Shown here: in pieces, positions 1 through 4,740 of the stretch
Numbering within the stretch: position 1 is the first letter of the stretch
How the letters are laid out: the number at the start of each line of letters is the position of its first letter
NCBI GenBank assembly: GCA_017416665.1
Contig: JAFQBO010000339.1
Coordinates: 1-6,735 of the forward strand
Source: Oscillospiraceae bacterium
GTDB taxonomy: Bacteria > Bacillota > Clostridia > Oscillospirales > Ruminococcaceae
Length of the DNA stretch: 6,735 nucleotides
Direction: 5' to 3'
Translations under genes and position numbers: made by a program
The notes under the pieces: generated by a model
The model's database searches: none
What the model was told of the DNA's origin: nothing
The model's input: only the letters and a program-made list of their open reading frames with translations

Positions 1-204
1 AAGTATGAAAAGTTATTTACACTTTTAAAAGAAAAAGGTTGGAATCCTACACGCATCAGAAATGAAAAATTAATTGGACAAGGAACACTTACAAATCTCA
101 GAAACGGTACCGGAGGACTTGACCATAAAACAATAGCACGTCTCTGCAAAGTCCTCGAATGTCAGCCAGGCGATATAATGGAATATGTGGAGGGTGAAGA
201 ATGA
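1..204 (+). CDS. Cro/CI-type HTH transcriptional regulator, 5' end cut by window edge
   Basis: The frame is open from base 1 to a TGA at 202-204 (67 residues visible). It reads as a compact XRE-family helix-turn-helix domain of the HTH_26/YozG type. A helix around YEKLFTLLKEKGWNPTRIR leads to the recognition region GQGTLTNLRNGTGG, then the conserved tail TIARLCKVLECQPGDIME. Such proteins are small DNA-binding repressors or activators, often of neighbouring or mobile-element genes. The domain is nearly whole, so only a few N-terminal residues, including the start codon, should be missing. Its stop overlaps the next start (ATGA, 201-204), so the two genes are probably translationally coupled in one operon. 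Its DNA target cannot be read from the sequence; the TGGAC boxes downstream are only a candidate. Confidence 0.85.
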   Translation, partial: KYEKLFTLLKEKGWNPTRIRNEKLIGQGTLTNLRNGTGGLDHKTIARLCKVLECQPGDIMEYVEGEE

Positions 205-593
205 ATATAATAAAATATCCGTCTGAATCGGAACTTAACAAAGCCATAGCCGATAAAGAGCCGTTACTGGTGCTTATATCCTTTGATGGCAAAACAGTTA
301 TTGCAGGTCAGATTGATGAAGCTGTTGAGCATCATATACTGCTTATGAAAGCAGGCTTTAAAGATACCGATATTGACAAGTATTTCAGAATTGTTCTTGA
401 CGATGAAGGTGCAGACTGGACTTTTGTCTGTCCGTCAGATTATAAAAATATATCCGATAAGCAAAGACGTATCGGACAGTTCTATAAAGACGGCTTTGCC
501 GTTATATCTGATGTACTTCATGATTTGGGGTATATGGTCGGTATCAATATCCCAAGACGTTACAGACGTCATTTTAATATGCTGGTTGAATAA
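201..593 (+). CDS. Hypothetical protein (130 aa), operon partner of the HTH regulator
   Basis: I do not recognise this family. The ATG at 201 overlaps the TGA of the upstream HTH gene and sits 6 bases after a good ribosome binding site (GGAGGG, 189-194, inside that gene), which supports the start. The product is 130 residues, soluble and mixed in charge, with no signal peptide or membrane segment. The N-terminus (PLLVLISFDGKTVIAGQIDEA) looks like a small beta-rich fold. The middle is acidic (VLDDEGADWTFVCPSDYKNI) and the C-terminus basic (NIPRRYRRHFNML). Coupling to a small XRE protein suggests a regulatory or toxin-antitoxin-like pair, but no toxin motif is visible and that reading is inference. 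A terminator follows directly, so this is the last gene of its transcript. Confidence 0.75.
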   Translation: MNIIKYPSESELNKAIADKEPLLVLISFDGKTVIAGQIDEAVEHHILLMKAGFKDTDIDKYFRIVLDDEGADWTFVCPSDYKNISDKQRRIGQFYKDGFAVISDVLHDLGYMVGINIPRRYRRHFNMLVE

Positions 594-596
594 TCA

Positions 597-630
597 AAGG
601 GCAGGTTTAATTCCTGCTCTTAATTTTTAT
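597..630 (+). terminator. Rho-independent terminator of the HTH/hypothetical operon
   Basis: A 9-pair stem (AAGGGCAGG against CCTGCTCTT, one G-U pair) with a 7-base TTTAATT loop is followed by AATTTTTATTTT. It begins 3 bases after the stop codon at 591-593. Confidence 0.8.
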
Positions 631-642
631 TTTCTGAAACTG

Positions 643-821
643 TGGACTAAATGGACAGAATGGACAAAATAACAGCAAACCACCTATTTACACAGTTTGT
701 AGGCTGTTTACAAAAATGGACAGAATTCATTTAAATATGGACAGAATTACATTTTGTCACGTCTTTTTGTATTCCTGCTCCGGTGTATTCAATGATGTCC
801 ATGATGTCCGTTTGATGTCCG
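643..821. repeat. Cluster of seven TGGAC-type boxes, iteron-like
   Basis: TGGAC boxes on the + strand begin at 643, 652, 661, 717 and 738. The first three form exact 9-base steps (TGGACTAAA, TGGACAGAA, TGGACAAAA). The last two share TGGACAGAAT and lie 21 bases apart. On the opposite strand, TGTCC boxes sit at 796, 805 and 816, the first two again 9 bases apart (GATGTCCAT, GATGTCCGT). Counting TGGAC or its complement gives five direct and three inverted copies, seven of them with the sixth base A or its near equivalent. Such clusters can be binding sites for a replication initiator or regulator, or a decayed minisatellite. No replication gene is visible here. Confidence 0.55.
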
Positions 822-980
822 AAGTTATGAATTTATAAAAAAATATTCATCACAAAACCATACGAAAAACAAATTAAACCCCATATTTACGTTGTTTAAC
901 TGTACTTGATAAAATAATTCAAAACGCTGTAATTATTTCTCAAAGAGATAATTTCTTACAAGTCATATATCTATTCAAAT
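822..980. other. AT-rich gene-free stretch with possible promoter and imperfect hairpin
   Basis: No credible coding frame is seen. A weak promoter-like pair lies at TTGATA 906-911 and TAATTA 930-935 (18-base spacer). An imperfect hairpin at 928-960 has an outer stem TGTAA/TTACA and an inner TCTC-AAA-GAGA. These lie just before a strong terminator, so a short noncoding transcript is possible but unproven. Confidence 0.3.
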
Positions 981-1013
981 CCCGAAACTACGTCGTTTCG
1001 GGATTTTTCTTTT
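981..1013 (+). terminator. Strong Rho-independent terminator with no gene directly upstream
   Basis: A perfect 8-pair stem (CCCGAAAC 981-988, GTTTCGGG 995-1002) with loop TACGTC is followed by ATTTTTCTTTT. The T-run is on the + strand only, so it acts rightward. The nearest upstream gene already has a terminator near 600, so this one may end a separate small RNA or be a back-up stop. Confidence 0.8.
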
Positions 1014-1073
1014 GCTCTGAAATACTCCTTTTTACCGGCGGTAGCAGGCAGGTAGCTAACAAATTTCGCCTTG

Positions 1074-1110
1074 AAAAACAGATAAGACCGATTGCAAAAG
1101 CAATCGGTCT
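1074..1110 (-). terminator. Terminator of the leftward AAA-ATPase-like gene, possibly bidirectional
   Basis: A perfect 11-pair stem (AGACCGATTGC 1085-1095, GCAATCGGTCT 1100-1110) has a 4-base loop. Read leftward it is followed by TATCTGTTTTTC, and it lies about 50 bases after the stop of the leftward gene. Read rightward it is followed by only a weak T-rich tract. Just beyond it, at 1040-1056, GGTAGC occurs twice (spacing 5 bases); its meaning is unknown. Confidence 0.75.
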
Positions 1111-1158
1111 CGTAATATATTTCTTTATTTGCATTATTTTACAATGATTTGGAATTTA

Positions 1159-2841
1159 CTACTCCTGGACCATTTTAATCATACAGGACTTTTTATTAAA
1201 AGCTACTCCATACTTGACAATCTTCTGATAGCAGTCTTTTTTCAACGGCATATCATACTGCTTATCCTCAATCTGCTGTAAGGCTTCGTCACATTTCTGT
1301 TCCAGCTGTGGAAACTCGTCAGCAACCTTGATTTCAATAATAACAGCAAGTTTATGACGTCTTTGTTCAAGTAAAGTTATATCCGTTCTGCCGATGCCAT
1401 TCTCACGATTAGACTCGGCACGATACCCCTTGAATCCAGATAAAAGACCTGACAAAAAGCCATGATAGTAATTTTCTTTTGTGTCATAATAGCTTATTGT
1501 GTCCTCAAGCCAGTCTAAAAGAATATCCTCAAACTTCTCTGTATCACCACTTATAACAGCGTTGAATAAATCTTCCCTTGAGCTTGCAACAAGCTTTTCG
1601 TTAAACCACTGCATAATTGTGTTCTCATAGATACTTACAATTTCACGGTTCGGAATTACCAGATCGGCATAAACAGTATTGCCGACAAGATATGTTTTTA
1701 CAGCTTTAAGGTAGCCTGTATGCAGGAGAAAACTCCAGATAAAGTCTGAATTTACATCAATATTTCTGTAGGTTATGTCTTCATATAAAGGCTTTGAAAT
1801 CGTACCACCATTGATAAGGTTTTCAACTATACCCCTGTTATCCGTACTGCCTTCTGTGATAAGCTTATGAATTATATCGTTTGAACTTGTATTGCTCCAG
1901 TAAGCAAGTAACGGCATTGCATCGTTATTTAATACAGCTTTGGCATATTTTAAAATACTCCAGGGGTTATATATTTCTGTTTCCCCAAACTGATATCCGT
2001 CATACCAATCTTTAAGAGCATCGTTATTCTGATTTATACCAAAATATTCTGTCATCTCAACAACTTCCTGTTCTGTAAAACCGAAATATGATGAGCAGTT
2101 ATTATTTATGATAGAGTAGACATCAAGGTTGTTAAGCCCTGTAAAAATGCTTTCCTTTGAAATTCTCAGACAGCCTGTCAGTACCCCGAATTCAAGAGCT
2201 TCATTTGTCTTTAAGGCACTTTCAAATACCGAACGGATAAGATTTACCATTTCATCATAATATCCTCTGAAATAGGCACTTTCAAGAGGTACATCATATT
2301 CGTCAATAAGTATGATTACTTTTTTATTATATACATCTGCAAGTATTTTTGAAAGAAAGCTTAATGAAGTATTATATTCGGTTTTATCGGCTTTCATTTC
2401 AATAAATCTTAATGCCTTATCCTGATTAGTGCTGTCTGTTTTATTCGAATTGAATATTGCTTCCTTATGCCTTAAAAACTCAAATTTTATCAGTTCTTTG
2501 AATACTATAAACGCCTCTTCAAAAGTAGGCTGTTTCATACTTTTGAAAGAAACAGAAATAACAGTATACTGCCCCTGATACTCCTTGTACTTTTCGTCCC
2601 GCTTTGAAATGTTCAGCTCCTCAAATAAATATGAGTTGTCCTCGTCTGTTTTCTCAAAATAATATTTCAGCATACTCATATTAAGGGTTTTGCCAAATCT
2701 TCTCGGACGGGTATAAAGATTAACATAGCTTTTGCTGTCCAGAATATCTTTAATAAATAACGTTTTATCAACGTAGTAATAGCCTTTGTCTATAATATCC
2801 TTAAAGTTTTCAACGCCTATAGGTATCGGCTTGAAGTTCAT
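1159..2841 (-). CDS. AAA-ATPase-like / PD-(D/E)XK nuclease-family protein (DUF1703 type)
   Basis: The 560-residue product matches the two-domain family AAA-ATPase_like (PF09820) plus PD-(D/E)XK superfamily 9 (DUF1703, PF08011). The N-terminus has the family signature YYYVDKT, then the degenerate P-loop RPRRFGKT (45-52), Walker B KVIILIDEYD (174-183), LTGCLRISKES (221-231) and WYDGYQFG...YNPWSI (279-296). The C-terminal nuclease core shows YYHGFLSGLL (458-467), GRTDI with Asp487, and IIEIKV with Glu503 and Lys505, so the D...ExK site is intact. Length is normal for the family. ATP hydrolysis and DNA cleavage are predicted from motifs; the biological role is not established, and these genes are abundant, multi-copy accessory genes in gut bacteria. 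I chose the ATG at 2841 over the in-frame ATG at 2859 because only the former has a ribosome binding site (GGGAG). It is cytoplasmic, monocistronic, and divergent from a relic of the same family. Confidence 0.9.
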   Translation of the reverse strand: MNFKPIPIGVENFKDIIDKGYYYVDKTLFIKDILDSKSYVNLYTRPRRFGKTLNMSMLKYYFEKTDEDNSYLFEELNISKRDEKYKEYQGQYTVISVSFKSMKQPTFEEAFIVFKELIKFEFLRHKEAIFNSNKTDSTNQDKALRFIEMKADKTEYNTSLSFLSKILADVYNKKVIILIDEYDVPLESAYFRGYYDEMVNLIRSVFESALKTNEALEFGVLTGCLRISKESIFTGLNNLDVYSIINNNCSSYFGFTEQEVVEMTEYFGINQNNDALKDWYDGYQFGETEIYNPWSILKYAKAVLNNDAMPLLAYWSNTSSNDIIHKLITEGSTDNRGIVENLINGGTISKPLYEDITYRNIDVNSDFIWSFLLHTGYLKAVKTYLVGNTVYADLVIPNREIVSIYENTIMQWFNEKLVASSREDLFNAVISGDTEKFEDILLDWLEDTISYYDTKENYYHGFLSGLLSGFKGYRAESNRENGIGRTDITLLEQRRHKLAVIIEIKVADEFPQLEQKCDEALQQIEDKQYDMPLKKDCYQKIVKYGVAFNKKSCMIKMVQE

Positions 2842-2848
2842 AATATCA

Positions 2849-2853
2849 CTCCC
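2849..2853 (-). promoter_or_regulatory. Ribosome binding site that decides the start of the AAA-ATPase-like gene
   Basis: On the - strand GGGAG lies 7 bases before the ATG at 2841. The upstream in-frame ATG at 2859 is preceded by GCTATTACAC, which has no Shine-Dalgarno match, so the protein starts MNFKPIPIG rather than MVGSDIMNF. Confidence 0.75.
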
Positions 2854-2879
2854 GACCATGTGTAATAGCTTTTTTTATT

Positions 2880-2908
2880 ATTATACACCATATCAATTTC
2901 AAAATCAA
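2880..2908 (-). promoter_or_regulatory. Sigma-A promoter of the AAA-ATPase-like gene
   Basis: On the - strand, TTGATT (2908-2903) and a consensus TATAAT (2885-2880) are separated by exactly 17 bases. The predicted start near 2873 gives a leader of about 30 bases before the ATG at 2841. Confidence 0.75.
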
Positions 2909-2950
2909 CTGTAAATAAGTTCTGTTGTGGTCTGGTGTTATTGTAACATT

Positions 2951-2964
2951 CTGACTTTTTTTTA
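2951..2964 (+). repeat. Direct repeat copy 1 (CTGAC, eight T, A)
   Basis: These 14 bases are identical to 3417-3430. The two copies bracket the decayed AAA-ATPase relic. The second copy forms the -35 region of the Syd gene promoter. Behind the first lies only AATAAT after an 18-base gap, a poor -10. Confidence 0.6.
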
Positions 2965-2991
2965 CGTTCAGGAAAATAATTTCTGCTGTCC

Positions 2992-3020
2992 TTGACTTAA
3001 AGTAAGCGCTGTGATATAAT
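2992..3020 (+). promoter_or_regulatory. Strong sigma-A promoter in front of the AAA-ATPase relic
   Basis: TTGACT (2992-2997) and TATAAT (3015-3020) are spaced by 17 bases. The expected transcription start falls at or within a base or two of the ATG at 3027, so any product of that frame would be made from a leaderless message; no ribosome binding site exists. Confidence 0.7.
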
Positions 3021-3026
3021 AAAAGT

Positions 3027-3399
3027 ATGCTTATTGATATTACGAACAAGCTGATAAATACAGAACAGCGTTTTATCTGTATAAGCCGACCAAGAAGATT
3101 CGGCAAGTCAATAGCTGCCAATATGTTGACTGCCTATTACAGCAGAGGCTGTGATTCAAAGGAACTTTTTTTTCACTATATTAAATATCACAGGCCGATA
3201 GCTTTGAAAGCATCTGAATAAATACAACGTTATAAGCTTTAATATGCAGAAGTTTCTTGTGAAAACTAAGAGTGTTGAAGAAATGCTCGGATTACTTGAT
3301 TACAGTGGGAAGATAATTCTTGTTGGAATAAATTATACAACAGACCCAGATACTGACTATAAAAAACATACCTGTAAAATTGAGAGAATTACTGGTTAA
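3027..3399 (+). pseudogene. Relic of a second AAA-ATPase-like / PD-(D/E)XK gene
   Basis: Three family fragments remain. Frame 3 from 3027 gives the P-loop region (LINTEQRFICISRPRRFGKS, then AANMLTAYYSRGCDSKELF) and loses homology after a run of eight T (3166-3173). In frame 1, sense resumes around 3211 as HLNKYNVISFNMQKFL...KTKSVEEMLGLL, the segment that normally follows the P-loop region. The shift is consistent with a missing A in GAAAGCAT near 3207. At about 3300 this jumps directly to KIILVGINY...KKHTCKIERITG and TAA 3397, which matches the usual C-terminal end of such proteins. Some 350 or more residues, including Walker B and the nuclease core, are therefore deleted. The N-terminal YVDK part is also missing; only TATAATAAAAGT (Y-N-K-S) precedes the ATG. 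The open part could encode 64 residues but lacks a ribosome binding site. Fragment assignment rests on family knowledge, not alignment. Confidence 0.8.
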
Positions 3400-3416
3400 G
3401 GATTTGTAATTCATCA

Positions 3417-3430
3417 CTGACTTTTTTTTA
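3417..3430 (+). repeat. Direct repeat copy 2 (CTGAC, eight T, A)
   Basis: This is identical to 2951-2964, on the other side of the relic gene. Part of the similarity (the T-run) is low complexity, so the match may be less meaningful than its length suggests. Confidence 0.6.
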
Positions 3431-3445
3431 TCGAAGAGGTATAAT
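3417..3445 (+). promoter_or_regulatory. Promoter of the Syd-family gene
   Basis: CTGACT (3417-3422) and TATAAT (3440-3445) are 17 bases apart. The predicted start near 3452 gives a leader of about 33 bases containing GGAGG at 3471-3475. The -35 lies inside the second copy of a 14-base direct repeat (3417-3430). Confidence 0.75.
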
Positions 3446-3484
3446 ATTGATATTTAAAATAGAGCAAATTGGAGGACAAATTTA

Positions 3485-4069
3485 ATGAGTATGAAAGAAG
3501 CATTTGATGCATTTTTTGAAGAGATGACGCAAAACAACTTGAAAAAGAAGGGTGTGCCACCTAAAGCACCATGTAATGAAGAAAAATTTCCTACTGGATT
3601 ATTTCTGCTGGAAACTTTAGATGATGAAGGTTACGCTCAATGGAAACCCAAACTTCAGGAGACTCCTGTTTCTTTTGAAAGTATAGAAAAAGAACTCGGC
3701 TTTACCATTCACACCCAAATCAAAGATTATTTGTCTACCTATTGGTTTCTTGCTTTGGATGGAAGACTTCAAACCCCAAGAGAAAAAGTAATATTAAGGT
3801 TGAACGGACTCAATCCACATATTAATCTTAACGAACTTATCAAATCATCTTTTGACAATGAAGAAACACATTATATGAGCGATCACAAGTATTTTTTAAT
3901 TGGTACTTATTGTATGATAGATGGCAATGATAGTTATCTTATTCAAGTGAATAATGATAATGGTGAAGTGACTGCCGTTAATGTTATGGACAAGGTTTCT
4001 ATTAAACTGGCAGATTCTATTGAAGAACTGTTGAAAAATATGAAGGGTAAGTGGTTGATTAAATCTTGA
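3485..4069 (+). CDS. Syd family protein (SecY-interacting protein Syd-like, SUKH superfamily)
   Basis: The 194-residue product follows the Syd pattern (PF07348; E. coli Syd is about 180 residues). LLETLDDEGYAQWKPKL (41-57) resembles the Syd N-terminal strand pair. SIEKELGFTIHTQIKDYLST (66-85) is the characteristic helix-strand-helix with a GD/GR-type turn after it. FLIGTY and YLIQVNNDNGEV (151-162) match the central strands, and KLADSIEELLKNM (174-186) the closing helix. In E. coli, Syd binds SecY at the inner membrane; Syd belongs to the SUKH superfamily, many of whose Firmicutes members act as immunity proteins against polymorphic toxins. Which role applies here is unknown, and no toxin gene is visible. 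It is cytosolic, with no signal or membrane segment. The start at 3485 has GGAGG 9 bases upstream; the Met two codons on is too far from it. It has its own promoter and terminator. Confidence 0.85.
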   Translation: MSMKEAFDAFFEEMTQNNLKKKGVPPKAPCNEEKFPTGLFLLETLDDEGYAQWKPKLQETPVSFESIEKELGFTIHTQIKDYLSTYWFLALDGRLQTPREKVILRLNGLNPHINLNELIKSSFDNEETHYMSDHKYFLIGTYCMIDGNDSYLIQVNNDNGEVTAVNVMDKVSIKLADSIEELLKNMKGKWLIKS

Positions 4070-4143
4070 TTTACACAAAAGTGAATACCAACGTGCTCTT
4101 TTTCTCGTGTTTAAGAGTATTTCTCATAAGTCTGTAAATCTCC

Positions 4144-4200
4144 AGCCGTTACAGTGCTTTCGGACTATTAGTCTGATTCGCTGTACGGCTTTTATTATTA
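4144..4200 (+). terminator. Long bipartite hairpin terminator after the Syd-family gene
   Basis: An outer stem AGCCGT(T)ACAG (4144-4154) pairs with CTGTACGGCT (4181-4190) with one bulged T. An inner hairpin CGGACT/AGTCTG (4161-4175) sits in the loop. TTTATTATTATT follows. The T-rich tail supports rightward termination; the length and internal hairpin are unusual. Confidence 0.7.
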
Positions 4201-4262
4201 TTGCAGTAATTATTCATGGACCAATGACAATAAGCTTTTTCAACAAAATTACAGACTGATTA

Positions 4263-4291
4263 TTGACAAACCAAGCTGTTGAGATTATAAT
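4263..4291 (+). promoter_or_regulatory. Perfect-consensus sigma-A promoter of the sigma/RCC1 gene
   Basis: TTGACA (4263-4268), 17 bases, then TATAAT (4286-4291): both hexamers and the spacing are the exact housekeeping consensus. The expected start near 4298 gives a leader of about 20 bases. Confidence 0.85.
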
Positions 4292-4303
4292 AATCATGGT
4301 AAA

Positions 4304-4308
4304 GGGGG
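4304..4308 (+). promoter_or_regulatory. Ribosome binding site supporting a TTG start
   Basis: GGGGG with flanking A lies 9 bases before the TTG at 4318. A stop codon lies in frame at 4312 and there is no in-frame ATG through the whole of region 2, so the TTG is the only reasonable start. Confidence 0.7.
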
Positions 4309-4317
4309 AATTAAATT

Positions 4318-4665
4318 TTGGCAGATATTGAAAAAATAGTTGATAAAGCTGTTACGGGTGATAAAAATGCTTATACCGAACTTTACAAATTATCATATCG
4401 TCAGATATATTTTACATGTCTTGGACTTGTAAAAAACCGGAATGATGCTGAAGATATAACTCAGGAAACCTTTCTTATAATAATAAAAAAATTACCTAAG
4501 CTTAAAGAAAAAAGTAAATTTCATTCATGGGTTAAGACTATTGCAATAAATAACTGTAAAAAATTTCTAGGTACGACTTCTGATATTTCTTACGAAGAAA
4601 AGTTTGAAGAACTGGATAGTGAATTGACAGATGAAGAACTTACACATCCTGATGAATATATATAA
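4318..4665 (+). CDS. Sigma-70 family sigma factor, region 2 fragment
   Basis: The 115-residue product holds a full sigma-70 region 2 of the ECF type. KAVTGDKNAYTELYKL (10-25) is the first helix. GLVKNRNDAEDITQETFLII (36-55) is region 2.2, the core-polymerase contact helix, with the hallmark DAEDITQETF. FHSWVKTIAINNCKKFL (68-84) covers regions 2.3-2.4, which melt and read the -10 element. An acidic linker (EELDSELTDEELTHPDEYI) follows and the frame stops at TAA before region 4. Alone it could bind core polymerase but would lack -35 recognition. It starts at TTG with GGGGG 9 bases upstream and is driven by a perfect sigma-A promoter. It is best seen as the N-terminal piece of the split gene continuing at 4741; split sigma factors exist (Bacillus subtilis SigO-RsoA), so a working fragment is possible but unproven. 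Confidence 0.75.
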   Translation: MADIEKIVDKAVTGDKNAYTELYKLSYRQIYFTCLGLVKNRNDAEDITQETFLIIIKKLPKLKEKSKFHSWVKTIAINNCKKFLGTTSDISYEEKFEELDSELTDEELTHPDEYI

Positions 4666-4740
4666 AAACAGGAAAAACGAAAAATCATTATGAATATAAT
4701 AATGGATTCGCTTTCAGATGTTCAGTGACAGACTATAATT

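Noticed and set aside
373..672. A rightward 99-residue open frame ending in WTKWTEWTK.
   Set aside because: It overlaps the 130-residue gene in another frame, lacks a ribosome binding site, and its tail is just the translated 9-base TGGAC repeat.
968..1002. ATTCAAATCCCG resembles a tRNA T-loop next to a stem.
   Set aside because: No D-arm, anticodon arm or acceptor stem can be built upstream; the stem is a terminator.
2842..2859. Start of the AAA-ATPase-like gene at ATG 2859.
   Set aside because: No ribosome binding site precedes it, while GGGAG is well placed for ATG 2841 and the family normally starts near that residue.
2846..3121. A leftward 91-residue open frame with hydrophobic stretches across the divergent promoter region.
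   Set aside because: It covers both promoters and the relic's P-loop in antisense, and I see no coding motif or ribosome binding site.
4663..4728. Stop codon reassignment (TGA or TAA read as an amino acid).
   Set aside because: TGA ends two neighbouring genes (202-204, 4067-4069) and TAA ends others; TGG encodes Trp normally.
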